DNA of 64,000 bases from Streptomyces typhae (GCF_009755605.1 NZ_WPNZ01000001.1:620001-684000), one strand, 5' to 3'. Shown: positions 38,974-55,064, counted from the first letter of the stretch. Notes: generated by a model from the letters alone, not told the origin. Program-made: numbers and translations.

Positions 38974-39645
38974 TCAGCCCGAGGAGGCCACCACCACCAG
39001 CATCAAGAACAACGCCCACCCCCCGATCGCCAGCCACCCCAGAATCAGCCCCGCCACCGCCATCCCGTCCCCGCCCTCATGGGTGCGGCGGATCTCCGAG
39101 CGGGCCATGTGGCCGAGGACGACCGCGGGCACGGACGTCAGGCCCATGGTGAGGAACGTGGCGATGCCGCAGGCCAGCGACGCGCCGGCCTTGCTGTTGC
39201 TTGGGGGGGCCGCGGGCATGAACGTCGCGGGGACCTGCTGCGGCGCGGGCTGCTGGAAGCCGAGGGGGCCCTGGGGGAGGTCCGCGACCAGCAGGGCCAG
39301 CTCGCCCACCGTGCGGGCCTGGTAGGCGCGGCCCACGCGGCGCTCGTACTCGTCCTTCTGGAGGCGCCCCTCGGCGAAGCCCGCCCGCAGCACGTCGACC
39401 GCGCGTTCGCGGTCGGAGTTCGCGGCGAGCATCGACGGCTGCCCCTGGCCGCCCCAGGCGGCGGTCTGCCCCGGGCCGCCCCAGCCCGCGGGCATCGGCG
39501 GCTGTCCGGGACTGCCCCAGCCGGCCGCGGGCGGTGCGGGCTGTCCGGGCAAGCCCTGGCCCGGCGGCCACGGACCTGGCTGCCACGACGGATTCGACAC
39601 ACGCGCCTCCCCCGAGAAGATGCTGTGCTCACCATCATGCGCCAA
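38974..39645 (-). CDS. DUF1707 and DUF4190 domain membrane protein
   Basis: The 223 aa product has a Pro/Gly-rich N-terminus (WQPGPWPPGQGLPGQPAPPA). A DUF1707 domain follows at about residues 73-125 (LAANSDRERAVDVLRAGFAE, EYERRVGRAYQARTVGELAL), then two hydrophobic helices of a DUF4190-type domain (SLACGIATFLTMGLTSVPAV, AVAGLILGWLAIGGWALFLM). The start at 39645 (MAHDGEHSIF) could instead be M near residue 72. Membrane-associated, function unknown. It is between rpoC and the str operon, beyond the rpoC terminator. Confidence 0.82.
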   Translation of the reverse strand: MAHDGEHSIFSGEARVSNPSWQPGPWPPGQGLPGQPAPPAAGWGSPGQPPMPAGWGGPGQTAAWGGQGQPSMLAANSDRERAVDVLRAGFAEGRLQKDEYERRVGRAYQARTVGELALLVADLPQGPLGFQQPAPQQVPATFMPAAPPSNSKAGASLACGIATFLTMGLTSVPAVVLGHMARSEIRRTHEGGDGMAVAGLILGWLAIGGWALFLMLVVVASSG

Positions 39646-39649
39646 CGCG

Positions 39650-39722
39650 CCGCGGGGCGGCCACCCGGTCTCTGCCGGACGACCGCCCCGCGGGCGTGCA
39701 CTGCGTGCGGCGCGCGCGCCGC
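39650..39722 (-). terminator. Terminator region after rpoC
   Basis: Arms CCGCGGGGCGG (39650-39660) and CCGCCCCGCGG (39683-39693), plus a 16-nt palindrome GCGGCGCGCGCGCCGC at 39707-39722, just beyond the rpoC stop at 39729. Confidence 0.75.
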
Positions 39723-39728
39723 GTGCGC

Positions 39729-43643
<3,915 letters not shown>

Positions 43644-43716
43644 TTTGTCGTCAATCCCTCTTTCGGGGTTGTGCCCCTCGCGTTAGCGAGTAATAAGGCG
43701 CTTCATCATGGTCTGT

Positions 43717-43768
43717 ACGGGTCCGGGGCTAGGCCGGGACCTCACGAGTGAGGTCCCGGCCGGACCCG

Positions 43769-43769
<1 letters not shown>
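43717..43769 (-). terminator. Strong intercistronic hairpin between rpoB and rpoC
   Basis: Inner arms GGCCGGGACCTCAC (43732-43745) and GTGAGGTCCCGGCC (43748-43761) are perfect over 14 bp. Outer arms ACGGGTCCGG (43717-43726) and CCGGACCCGT (43760-43769) could extend or compete with them. It begins at the rpoB stop. Because rpoC must be expressed with rpoB, it is more likely an attenuator or an RNA-processing/stability element than a full terminator. Confidence 0.7.
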
Positions 43770-47254
<3,485 letters not shown>

Positions 47255-47596
47255 GAGGGGGTCCTTCCGAGGGCTCGGACTCACTACGCGCGTACCGGTC
47301 CCAAGCTGGACACAGCGGGAGGCGTTCCCTGATTCAGCCGAAGAGGGCCAGGTCAGGGCCGGTTCTGTCCACAGTGCTCAAGCGAGGGCATGCCCCTGGT
47401 GACGGGCAGGAGGCAGCTAACAGGCAGCGCAAAGGGTCAGTGTAGCCACTCGGCCCACTGATGTCCAGTGCGGGTTTTTGAAGACCCTCGTTGTTCTCAA
47501 CCCCTGCTGCAAGCCGCGCCCTCGATGCACATCGATACTGCCCTCTTCGCCGCCGATCCATGCCTCGGATCCGGATCGTTGTGACGACGCGTCCTG

Positions 47597-47625
47597 AGAA
47601 TTGCGCGCTGCGTGCGGTTCGTCAA
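47597..47625 (-). promoter_or_regulatory. Candidate rpoB promoter
   Basis: Minus strand TTGACG (47620-47625), 17-nt spacer, AATTCT (47597-47602). The -35 is strong and the -10 weak. Predicted leader about 335 nt. Confidence 0.4.
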
Positions 47626-47743
47626 GGCCCCCCATGCCCCGACAGGCTCCGGATCGGGAGCCGCCGGGGGCCGTCCGGAGGCACAACGAAGATCACCATA
47701 CTCGCCGGTGCCGACAGTGCAAGGCAGCCGTCACGGCAACGCC

Positions 47744-47777
47744 GAAGGGCGACCACCCAACTGGGTGATCGCCCTTC
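47744..47777 (-). terminator. Attenuator-like hairpin after rplL
   Basis: Arms at 47744-47759 (GAAGGGCGACCACCCA) and 47762-47777 pair over 16 positions with one mismatch, 107 nt after the rplL stop. Partial termination between rplL and rpoB is well known in bacteria. Confidence 0.75.
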
Positions 47778-47884
47778 AGTGCGTATGCGTTACAGCGCAA
47801 TTTCTCACGCCGTGCGGCGCAGGGCCGCCGGGACCCGCGAGGGGGCCCCGGAGCCCGAGGAGTCACAGGACTCCCGGCAAGGTC

Positions 47885-48268
47885 TTACTTGACCTCGACG
47901 GAGGCGCCGGCGCCCTTGAGGGCCTCGGCGGCCTTCTCCGCGGCGTCCTTGGCGACCTTCTCGAGGACCGGCTTCGGGGTGCCGTCGACGAGGTCCTTGG
48001 CCTCCTTCAGACCCAGGGAGGTCAGCTCGCGCACGACCTTGATGACCTGGATCTTCTTGTCGCCGGCGCCGGTGAGGATGACGTCGAACTCGTCCTGCTC
48101 CTCGGCGGCCTCGGCCGGGGCGCCGGGGGCGCCGGGGGCGGCAACGGCGACGGCCGCGGCGGCGGTGACGTCGAACTTCTCCTCGAAGGCCTTCACGAAG
48201 CCGGAGAGCTCGAGGAGGGTCATCTCCTCGAACTGGGCGAGCAGGTCTTCCTGGCTGAGCTTCGCCAT
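47885..48268 (-). CDS. rplL: 50S ribosomal protein L7/L12
   Basis: Stalk protein that recruits translation GTPases. The 127 aa product [20 protein letters not shown] has the N-terminal dimer domain, an Ala/Gly/Pro hinge ([20 protein letters not shown]) and the C-terminal [20 protein letters not shown] factor-binding surface. 110 nt after rplJ. Confidence 0.99.
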   Translation of the reverse strand: MAKLSQEDLLAQFEEMTLLELSGFVKAFEEKFDVTAAAAVAVAAPGAPGAPAEAAEEQDEFDVILTGAGDKKIQVIKVVRELTSLGLKEAKDLVDGTPKPVLEKVAKDAAEKAAEALKGAGASVEVK

Positions 48269-48378
48269 GATGGCGGTCCTTCCACTAATTCGGCTGGTGC
48301 CGGATGTACATGAGAGGCGGGCGTACAAAGGGCCCGCTACGACCGTCGCCTCAGGCGGCGGTCATTGTGCGAGCCGAA

Positions 48379-48906
48379 TTACTCGGCACCGCCCTGCTCG
48401 TCCTGCTTGGCACGGAGCGCGTCCACGGTGCGGACGAGCTTCGAGGGGAGCGCCTGGAAGACCTGAGCAGCCTGAGTCTGCTTGCCCTTCATGGCACCCG
48501 CCAGCTTGGCGAGCAGAACCTCGCGGGACTCGAGGTCCGCAAGCTTCTTGATCTCGTCGGCGGACAGCGCCTTGCCGTCAAGGACACCGCCCTTGATGAC
48601 GAGAGCGGGGTTGTCCTTGGCGAAGTCACGAAGACCCTTCGCCGCCGTGACCGGGTCACCGGTCACGAAGGCAACAGCGGTCGAGCCCTTGAGGTGCTCG
48701 TCCAGCTGGATCCCGGCCTCGTTGGCCGCGATCTTGGTCAGCGTGTTCTTCACCACACGGTACTGAGCGTTCTCGCCGAGAGAACGGCGAAGCTCCTTGA
48801 GCTGCGCCACGGACAGTCCGGTGTAAGAAGTGACAACAGCAGCGTTGGAGTCGCGCAGCTTCTGCGCGATCTCCTCGACGGCTGCGACCTTGTCGGACGT
48901 CGCCAT
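48379..48906 (-). CDS. rplJ: 50S ribosomal protein L10
   Basis: Stalk base that binds L12 dimers and 23S rRNA, and represses its own operon in other bacteria. The 175 aa product starts [20 protein letters not shown], has [20 protein letters not shown] and a C-terminal helix for L12 ([19 protein letters not shown]). It follows a 280-nt leader from a candidate promoter. Confidence 0.98.
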   Translation of the reverse strand: MATSDKVAAVEEIAQKLRDSNAAVVTSYTGLSVAQLKELRRSLGENAQYRVVKNTLTKIAANEAGIQLDEHLKGSTAVAFVTGDPVTAAKGLRDFAKDNPALVIKGGVLDGKALSADEIKKLADLESREVLLAKLAGAMKGKQTQAAQVFQALPSKLVRTVDALRAKQDEQGGAE

Positions 48907-49018
48907 GAGCCTCGGCCTCCTTCCGGGGTGATGATCCTCGACTGACCCTGCGATCAGCCGCGTACTGCCGGACCGCCTGAATCAGGCACACAGGGAAGGG
49001 GTTCTGCACAAAACGAAA

Positions 49019-49043
49019 CGCCCCGGCGCAGGCGCACGGGGCG
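49019..49043 (-). terminator. Attenuator-like hairpin in the L10 leader
   Basis: Minus strand CGCCCCG (49037-49043), 11-nt loop, CGGGGCG (49019-49025), directly followed by TTTCGTTTTG. The stem plus T-rich tail is a rare classical terminator shape for this GC-rich genome. Confidence 0.65.
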
Positions 49044-49185
49044 TGAGCTCGACCTGACGACACAGTCGTCCGGGAGCACTTCCACAGTCACCTACGCGGG
49101 TCGTCCGCAGCTTCAGCGGATCCTTCGGCCACCGCACCCTCTGACGAGTGCACGGCAACGACCAGCGGTCTTTGGCTTCTGTGGA

Positions 49186-49215
49186 AGAGTACGCGAACGC
49201 GGTCGCGACAGGCAA
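49186..49215 (-). promoter_or_regulatory. Candidate rplJ promoter
   Basis: Minus strand TTGCCT (49210-49215), 18-nt spacer, TACTCT (49186-49191). Predicted start near 49179, giving a leader of about 270 nt. Confidence 0.5.
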
Positions 49216-49221
49216 ATCGGG

Positions 49222-50073
49222 TCAGCCGCCGGCCTTCTCCATCTCCGCCGCGAGGTCCATGACCTCGTTCTTCGGCGGCGCGGCGACCTTCACCGGCTTG
49301 TTGTAGTCGAGGAACGTGATGGTCATGTCGAGGGGGCCCTTGTCGCCCTTGCCCTGGGCGCGGAACTGCCTGGTGTGGTCCTCGCCGTCGATCCACATGT
49401 CCATCGTGAGCTTGTCGAGGCCCATGTCCTCGTACTCCTTGAGGCTCTTCTCGCGGCGCTTCTTGGTGGCCGCGTCCTCGTCCTTGAGCAGCTCGCGCAT
49501 CCGGTCCAGCGAGACCGTGCCCTTGTAGTGGGTGGTCTCGACGCCCTCGATCTTCTCGGTGCCGACCTTCTCCAGGTCGTCGGAGCCGGTCAGGAGCGTG
49601 GACTGGTCCGCCGGGTTGTTGTCGGCCTGCGCGGAGAGCGAGTTGCCGTCCCGCTTGTCGGCGCCCTTGGCGTTGGTGTTGGCGAACTTGACCCAGCGCT
49701 TGCCGTCCATCTCCTTGGCGGCCTCCTTGCCGCCGCCCAGGTAGATGGCGCCGTCGACGAGGCGGATCTCCGTCTGCGCCGGGCCCTGCGAGGGCGCGCT
49801 CATCTTCATGCTCATGGCGAGCGGCTCGGTGCTCATCGCCGCCTCGGCCTGGACCTTGCCGTCCCCCGGGACGCTGCCCTTCATACGGAAGGTGAACGAG
49901 GTCAGGTCCTCGCTGTTGGCCGCGGCCTTCTTCACGGCCGCCGCGGGCTCCATGTCGCCGCCTGCCTTGTCGGACTTCTCCGACCCACAGGCGACGGCTC
50001 CCCCGGCGAGCAGCAGGGCGGCCAGCGCGGCGCCTGCGGTTCTCTTGTGTCCCGTACGTACGGAAATGCTCAT
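49222..50073 (-). CDS. Putative lipoprotein, LppX/LprG-like fold
   Basis: The 283 aa product has a signal peptide with lipobox (ALAALLLAGGAVACGSEKSD; Cys at about residue 29). A beta-rich domain of about 240 residues follows (SFTFRMKGSVPGDGKVQAEA, EKIEGVETTHYKGTVSLDRM, DMWIDGEDHTRQFRAQGKGD). This is the layout of LppX/LprAFG-type lipoproteins, which carry hydrophobic ligands in mycobacteria. A similar gene lies just upstream, so the two look like an old duplication. Anchored on the outer face of the membrane; role unknown. Confidence 0.8.
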   Translation of the reverse strand: MSISVRTGHKRTAGAALAALLLAGGAVACGSEKSDKAGGDMEPAAAVKKAAANSEDLTSFTFRMKGSVPGDGKVQAEAAMSTEPLAMSMKMSAPSQGPAQTEIRLVDGAIYLGGGKEAAKEMDGKRWVKFANTNAKGADKRDGNSLSAQADNNPADQSTLLTGSDDLEKVGTEKIEGVETTHYKGTVSLDRMRELLKDEDAATKKRREKSLKEYEDMGLDKLTMDMWIDGEDHTRQFRAQGKGDKGPLDMTITFLDYNKPVKVAAPPKNEVMDLAAEMEKAGG

Positions 50074-50164
50074 GACCCCACCCCTAGGAACATTTGATCG
50101 ACTTCTTGCGGTGCGCTGACATTACCCGAAGGCGGGCGTCCCCTCTCGACACGAAGCCCCCGTC

Positions 50165-50281
50165 AGGGGCGCGGGGAACTGCGCGCTCAGCGCGCGAAAA
50201 GCCGCAGACGCGTCTGCCGAGCAACTGTGCAGACGCGTCTGCGGCTTCTTCGTGGCTGGCCGCGCAGTTCCCCGCGCCCCT
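50165..50281. repeat. Dispersed repeat family II as a 117-bp inverted repeat
   Basis: The core GCGCGGGGAACTGCGCG is present at 50165-50185 (within a 21-nt arm) and inverted at 50261-50281. Inside are further 16-bp arms GCCGCAGACGCGTCTG (50201-50216) and its complement (50230-50245). It lies between the two lipoprotein genes, 16 nt after the stop of the upstream one, and can fold into one long structure that could terminate transcription. Confidence 0.88.
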
Positions 50282-50296
50282 TGCGGGGCGCGAGCC

Positions 50297-51208
50297 TCAG
50301 CTGCCGGTGCCAGAGCCGCCAGGCTGGCGGTTCATGAGGTCCCGGAAGTCCGCGGTGTCGTCGGCGGGCGGCTCCTCGGCGGAGATCTCGGTGCCGTAGT
50401 CGCTGTAGTACGCGGTGGCGGAGAGCGTGCCGGTCTTCATCTCGCCGCGCTCGGTCTTCTTCACGAGCAGGTTCTCGTCGTCGACCCAGATGTCGATGGT
50501 CTCGGTGGTGACCCCGGCCTGCTCCAACTGCTTCTTCATGTCGGCGAGTTGGGAGGTGCTGAGGCCCGAGCTGCGCTCCGCGAGCTTGGCGACGTCGACG
50601 GTACCGGAGTAGTGCGTGGTGTTCACGCCCCGCACCTTCTCCTCGCCGACCTTCTTCACGTCCCCGGAGGCGAGCAGCATCTTCACCGACTGCTGCGGCG
50701 TGCTGTTCTGCATCGCGTCCTTCATGTACGCGCCCGAGCCGCCGCCGATCCGCTCCAGGTCGTCGTACGCGTACTTCACCCAGTGCTTGCCGCCCGCCTG
50801 GGCGGCGAACTGGTCGCCCATCTTCGCGTAGTAGGCATCGGGCAGATAGCGGGCCTGCATGGTGGTGCTGCCGGCCTGGCGCATCGTCTCGGCCATCTGG
50901 CCGCCGGTGTACGTGATGGTCATGGTGCCGGAGAGGCCGTCGGCCCAGCCGAGGGCACCGTCGGCCTTCATGGACATCACGGAGCCCATGGTGGTCTCGG
51001 ACTGCACCTTGGCGGAGTCCGCCTTGTCGGTGGTGTTCTGGATGGTGCGCAGCGCGGCTATCGGATCGGCGTTCAGGCTTCCCTTGCCGTCTCCGGAGCC
51101 CTTGGAGCCGCCGGAGTCGTCCGACGAGCCGCAGGCCGTCACTCCCCCGGCCAGGGCCGTCGCGGCTGCGACAGCCAGCGCCATGCGTCGCACAGTCGTG
51201 CCGTTCAT
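50297..51208 (-). CDS. Putative lipoprotein, paralogue of the 49222-50073 gene
   Basis: The 303 aa product from ATG 51208 (MNGTTVRRMALAVAAATALA) has a lipobox (ALAGGVTACGSSD; Cys near residue 26) and a Ser/Gly-rich spacer. A beta-rich domain follows, with KHWVKYAYDDLERIGGGSGA, KVGEEKVRGVNTTHYSGTVD and IDIWVDDENLLVKKTERGEM, matching the same landmarks as its neighbour. Probably a surface lipoprotein of the LppX/LprG-like group. A longer upstream reading has no signal peptide and is rejected. Confidence 0.8.
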   Translation of the reverse strand: MNGTTVRRMALAVAAATALAGGVTACGSSDDSGGSKGSGDGKGSLNADPIAALRTIQNTTDKADSAKVQSETTMGSVMSMKADGALGWADGLSGTMTITYTGGQMAETMRQAGSTTMQARYLPDAYYAKMGDQFAAQAGGKHWVKYAYDDLERIGGGSGAYMKDAMQNSTPQQSVKMLLASGDVKKVGEEKVRGVNTTHYSGTVDVAKLAERSSGLSTSQLADMKKQLEQAGVTTETIDIWVDDENLLVKKTERGEMKTGTLSATAYYSDYGTEISAEEPPADDTADFRDLMNRQPGGSGTGS

Positions 51209-51419
51209 GTCGTCCCACCCCTTGCGTCCGTGCGAGCCGGCACCCCGAGGTGTCGGCTCGTCCGCGTATCGCGCGTATCCCGCGTGTCCCGCGTATCGAC
51301 AACCCCGTACGCGCACAGCTCTTCCGTATCTTCGAGCATCTACCCGAAAAACGGGACGGGCCCCGCACCCTGAATGGTTGCGGGACCCGTCACATCGCGC
51401 CAGGCGCGGCCGGCGTCGG

Positions 51420-52142
51420 TCAGACGGCGGCCGGGTCCTCCTCGACGAGGAGGTTGCGGGTGCGGTTGGAGTCCAGCGGAATGCCGGGGCCCATCGTGGT
51501 GGTGATGGCGGCCTTCTTGATGTACCGGCCCTTCGCGGCCGACGGCTTCAGACGGAGGACTTCCTCCAGGGCCGCGGCGTAGTTCTCCACCAGCTTGGTG
51601 TCGTCGAAGGACACCTTGCCGATGATGAAGTGCAGGTTCGAGTGCTTGTCGACGCGGAACTCGATCTTGCCGCCCTTGATGTCGTTGACAGCCTTCACGA
51701 CGTCGGGGGTGACGGTGCCGGTCTTCGGGTTCGGCATCAGACCACGCGGACCGAGCACGCGGCCGAGGCGGCCGACCTTGCCCATGAGGTCCGGGGTGGC
51801 GACGACGGCGTCGAAGTCCAGGCGGCCCTTCGCGACCTCGTCGATCAGCTCGTCGGCGCCGACGATGTCGGCTCCAGCGGCTTCCGCGGCCGCAGCACGG
51901 TCACCGGTCGCGAAGACCAGGACCCGGGCGGTCTTGCCGGTGCCGTGCGGGAGGTTCACGGTGCCACGGACCATCTGGTCGGCCTTGCGCGGGTCGACAC
52001 CCAGGCGGAAGGCGACCTCGACGGTGCCGTCGAACTTGGTCGCGGAGGTCTCCTTGGCGAGACGGACGGCCTCGAGCGGGGCGTACAGCTTCTCCCGGTC
52101 GATCTTGGCGTCCGCAGCGCGGAGAGTCTTGCTGCGCTTCAC
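51420..52142 (-). CDS. rplA: 50S ribosomal protein L1
   Basis: Mobile L1 stalk protein and translational repressor of the L11 operon in other bacteria. The 240 aa product from GTG 52142 starts [20 protein letters not shown] behind AGGAG. It has the signature [20 protein letters not shown]. 104 nt after rplK. Confidence 0.98.
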   Translation of the reverse strand: MKRSKTLRAADAKIDREKLYAPLEAVRLAKETSATKFDGTVEVAFRLGVDPRKADQMVRGTVNLPHGTGKTARVLVFATGDRAAAAEAAGADIVGADELIDEVAKGRLDFDAVVATPDLMGKVGRLGRVLGPRGLMPNPKTGTVTPDVVKAVNDIKGGKIEFRVDKHSNLHFIIGKVSFDDTKLVENYAAALEEVLRLKPSAAKGRYIKKAAITTTMGPGIPLDSNRTRNLLVEEDPAAV

Positions 52143-52246
52143 TTCTACTCCTGAGGTTCAGGTTGGGAGTTCGTGGTCCGGACCAGCGCCTGGCCCTGCC
52201 ACTTCAGGTCACGGTGCCGACTGCGCGGCTCCGTCGGGGGCTGGGA

Positions 52247-52681
52247 TCAGCCCTCGACCGTGATGCCCATGGAACGGGCGGTGCCGGCGATGATCTTCGA
52301 CGCGGCGTCCAGGTCGTTCGCGTTGAGGTCGGGCATCTTGGTGGTGGCGATCTCGCGGACCTGCGCCTCGGTGATCTTGGCGACCTTGGTCTTGTGCGGC
52401 TCGCCGGAGCCCTTCTCCACGCCCGCGGCCTTGAGGATCATCTTGGCGGCCGGCGGCGTCTTGGTGATGAAGGTGAAGGAACGGTCCTCGTAGACCGTGA
52501 TCTCCACCGGGATCACCCAGCCACGCTGCGACTCGGTCGCGGCGTTGTACGCCTTGCAGAACTCCATGATGTTCACGCCGTGCTGGCCCAGCGCGGGGCC
52601 GACCGGCGGGGCCGGGTTGGCTGCGCCGGCCTGGATCTGGAGCTTGATAAGCCCCGTGACCTTCTTCTTCTTGGGAGGCAT
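52247..52681 (-). CDS. rplK: 50S ribosomal protein L11
   Basis: GTPase-centre protein, also needed for RelA activation and thiopeptide binding. The 144 aa product [20 protein letters not shown] has [20 protein letters not shown], the proline-rich thiostrepton-contact helix, unchanged. It starts the rplK-rplA pair. Confidence 0.99.
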
Positions 52682-52776
52682 AGCTCTCTCCGGGTCCTAG
52701 TGAGAGTGTTGAGCCCCATCCATGGCGATGATCGTCGTCGATAGTCGCGATCATTCGGATGGAGGCATACCGCACT

Positions 52777-52805
52777 ACGATAACGGGTATCTCGGCGGGG
52801 CCCAA
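52777..52805 (-). promoter_or_regulatory. Candidate rplK promoter
   Basis: Minus strand TTGGGC (52800-52805), 17-nt spacer, TATCGT (52777-52782). Predicted leader about 90 nt. The strong terminator just upstream makes a dedicated promoter necessary. Confidence 0.45.
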
Positions 52806-52821
52806 ACCGATATCAGCACAG

Positions 52822-52860
52822 GCCGCGGGCCCCGGCCTCCCAAGAGCCGGGGCCCGCGGC
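52822..52860 (-). terminator. Terminator after the secreted-protein gene
   Basis: Perfect 15-bp arms GCCGCGGGCCCCGGC (52822-52836) and GCCGGGGCCCGCGGC (52846-52860) with a 9-nt loop, 57 nt downstream of the stop at 52918. Confidence 0.88.
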
Positions 52861-52917
52861 GGTCCGGGGGCGGACGCCGGCACCGCCTGGACGGATGCCG
52901 GCGGCGCCGGGCGGCCG

Positions 52918-53445
52918 TCAGCAGCGCTTGGACGTCATCGCCTGGCCCGTGAGCGCGTCACCGGGCGCACGCAGCCGACCGACGGCCGCGGTGCACTCGT
53001 CCGCCGTCTTGGCGGGCCCCGACCAGAACTCCTGGTCGTTGGTCCTGTTCCACCAGTCCTCGCCGACGACCTCGTCCCGCGCGTAGCTGTACACGCCGGT
53101 GCTGACGTCGTAGTCCTTGATCTTGTCGCGGAAGCTCTGCCACACCCAGACGTAGCCGTAGTTCGCCTTGCACCGCGGCGAGTAGAACTGCTTCACCGAC
53201 GCGGCATGGGCGCCGCCCCGGTCGATGTAGGCCGTGGCCCCGATCTGGTAGGCGTCGGAACAGACCCCCGCGGCCCGCGCCCCGAGGCTTCTGGGGTTGC
53301 CCTCGGCCGAGGGGGCGGTCGACTGCGGGGCCGCCTTTCTGGCGTCGGGCGCGGGCGCGGGGCCGGTTCCCGCGAGGGCGGAGCCGGCACCGAACAGGAC
53401 GAAGGCGCAGGCAGAGGCAGCTATCGCGGTCTTGCGGGCACGCAT
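52918..53445 (-). CDS. Secreted protein, DUF2690-like
   Basis: The 175 aa product from ATG 53445 (MRARKTAIAASACAFVLFGA) has a Sec signal peptide ending around ALA-GTG. The mature domain has four cysteines (GVCSDA, SPRCKAN, ADECTA, SKRC) and a block IGATAYIDRGGAHAASVKQF followed by YSPRCKANYGYVWVW. That resembles DUF2690 (Y-S-P-x-C-x-x-N-W). Two disulfides are likely. Function unknown. It stands between nusG and rplK, which are adjacent in many actinobacteria, and is bounded by terminators on both sides. Confidence 0.7.
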   Translation of the reverse strand: MRARKTAIAASACAFVLFGAGSALAGTGPAPAPDARKAAPQSTAPSAEGNPRSLGARAAGVCSDAYQIGATAYIDRGGAHAASVKQFYSPRCKANYGYVWVWQSFRDKIKDYDVSTGVYSYARDEVVGEDWWNRTNDQEFWSGPAKTADECTAAVGRLRAPGDALTGQAMTSKRC

Positions 53446-53654
53446 CAGGTGGTCCCCCTTGCTCGTCGGTGAGTGAGCCCGCTCCCGTATCGCAACAGAG
53501 CACCACAAATCGCCACGCTTAGTGACAAGGATCTCCATAAGCGTGCTGAAGTGTCATGGAGGAAGGGACCGGGTGTTTCCGTCTACCAGTGAGACAGCCC
53601 GGGGCCCCGGATGGTTGTGGCGCAGCACACATTCGCTGCACTCGGCTACGACAA

Positions 53655-53690
53655 AGCCCCTGAGCTGCGGTTTCCCGCGGTCCAGGGGCT
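53655..53690 (-). terminator. Terminator after nusG
   Basis: Outer arms AGCCCCTG (53655-53662) and CAGGGGCT (53683-53690) enclose a CTGCGG/CCGCGG inner stem. It begins 21 nt after the nusG stop. Confidence 0.82.
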
Positions 53691-53711
53691 CTGCTCGGAG
53701 ATCCTGCTGCG

Positions 53712-54596
53712 TCAGTTCTTCTGGATCTGGTCGAAGCTCAGCTCGACCGGGGTCTCGCGGCCGAAGATCTCGACGAGGCCCTTGACCTTCTTCGAGTCGG
53801 CGTTGATCTCGTTGATCGTGGCCTGCAGCGTGGCGAACGGGCCGTCGGTGACGGTGACCGAGTCGCCCACCTCGAAGTCCAGGACCTGGACCTCGACCTT
53901 GCGGGCCGGCGCCGGCTTGCCCTCGGCCTCGGCGGCCTCGCGGGCGGCCTTCTCCTCGGCCTCGGGGGCGAGCATCTTGACGATCTCGTCCAGGGTCAGC
54001 GGGTACGGGTCGTAGGCGTTGCCCACGAAGCCGGTGACGCCGGGGGTGTTGCGGACGACGCCCCAGGACTCGTTCGTCAGGTCCATGCGCACCAGGACGT
54101 ACCCGGGGAGCTTGTTCTGACGGATGGTCTTGCGCTCGCCGTTCTTGATCTGCGCGACCTCTTCCTGCGGCACCTCGGCCTGGAAGATGAAGTCCTCGAC
54201 GTTCAGCGACACGGCGCGCTGCTCGAGGTTGGTCTTCACGCGGTTCTCGTAACCGGCGTAGGTGTGGATGACGTACCACTCGCCGGGCAGGCCGCGCAGT
54301 TCGTCGCGCAGGGCCGCGATCGGGTCGACGGGCTCGGCCTCCTCGGCCGGGGCCTCGTCCTCGACGGCCTCGGCCGCTTCGGCGTCCTCGTCGGTCTCGG
54401 CGACGAGGGCGCCACCGGCGGCGGCCTCCTCGTCGGACTCCACGTGCAGCGCCGCCTCCTCGGCGGGCTCGCCCGCGGCGACGTCCGCAGCCTCGGCCTG
54501 GTCCGGCTCCTCGGCGTCCGCCGCCTCGACGATGTCGAGCTGGTCCTCCACGGACTCCGCCGACTCGCTGGCGTCGTTCAGGTTCGGGTCAGACAC
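53712..54596 (-). CDS. nusG: Transcription termination/antitermination protein NusG
   Basis: Binds RNA polymerase and influences pausing and Rho. The 294 aa product has an acidic Glu/Ala/Asp-rich extension of about 100 residues (typical of Streptomyces, of unknown role). The NGN domain follows ([39 protein letters not shown]), then a linker and the KOW domain ([20 protein letters not shown]). It follows secE by 77 nt. Confidence 0.98.
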   Translation of the reverse strand: MSDPNLNDASESAESVEDQLDIVEAADAEEPDQAEAADVAAGEPAEEAALHVESDEEAAAGGALVAETDEDAEAAEAVEDEAPAEEAEPVDPIAALRDELRGLPGEWYVIHTYAGYENRVKTNLEQRAVSLNVEDFIFQAEVPQEEVAQIKNGERKTIRQNKLPGYVLVRMDLTNESWGVVRNTPGVTGFVGNAYDPYPLTLDEIVKMLAPEAEEKAAREAAEAEGKPAPARKVEVQVLDFEVGDSVTVTDGPFATLQATINEINADSKKVKGLVEIFGRETPVELSFDQIQKN

Positions 54597-54673
54597 GGTG
54601 GCTGCTTCTTCCTGGATACATAGGGGTGGAACGCGCGAAAGGGGCGCCTGGCACGGCGCCCTTCGCTTTCGGC

Positions 54674-54958
54674 CTAGCCGAAGACGTACTTGATGAGGTT
54701 GCTGAAGCCGTAGTCAATCACGGTCACGAGACCGATCATGATGACGACGAAGATGATCACGACCGTGGTGTACGTCGTGAGCTGGCTGCGCGTCGGCCAG
54801 ACGACCTTGCGGAGTTCGGCGACGATCTGCCGGTAGAAGAGCGCCAGCCGGCCGAACGGGCCCTTCTTGCCGCGCTTGCCGCCCTTGCGCGCCTTCTTCT
54901 TGTCCGGCGCCTCGTCCTGGGCATCAGGCATGTCGATGGAGCCCACGGCGTCCGTCAC
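54674..54958 (-). CDS. secE: Protein translocase subunit SecE
   Basis: Clamp of the SecYEG channel. The 94 aa product from GTG 54958 ([20 protein letters not shown]) has a lysine-rich cytoplasmic start, the amphipathic helix [20 protein letters not shown] and a single membrane helix ([20 protein letters not shown]). AGGTGA lies upstream of the GTG; the longer reading lacks homology. Confidence 0.98.
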   Translation of the reverse strand: MTDAVGSIDMPDAQDEAPDKKKARKGGKRGKKGPFGRLALFYRQIVAELRKVVWPTRSQLTTYTTVVIIFVVIMIGLVTVIDYGFSNLIKYVFG

Positions 54959-55064
54959 TCGTCTCACCTGATTCCGGGTCGTGGCCGTGCCGCGCCCGGT
55001 TGAGCCGCACGGCGGTGCATTGCAGTACGTACATGCGCACACATCCTGGCGAAGGTGTGTGTAG

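Larger units (their letters stand above)
47255..47884 (-). other. rplL-rpoB intergenic region (no gene)
   Basis: 630 bases without a supported gene; short readings here have no family resemblance. It contains the rplL-distal hairpin at 47744-47777 and a promoter candidate at 47597-47625, so rpoBC can be driven both by read-through from rplJL and by its own start. Confidence 0.6.
48907..49221 (-). other. rplJ leader and promoter region (no gene)
   Basis: 315 bases between the lipoprotein stop and rplJ. The promoter candidate at 49186-49215 would start a long leader. It contains a hairpin followed by a T-rich tract at 49019-49043, as expected for an autogenously controlled L10 leader. No coding region is supported. 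Confidence 0.65.

Noticed and set aside
47255..47284. GTG at 47284 as the rpoB start
   Set aside because: The added ten residues have no counterpart, while TTG 47254 has AAGGA at proper spacing and gives the standard length.
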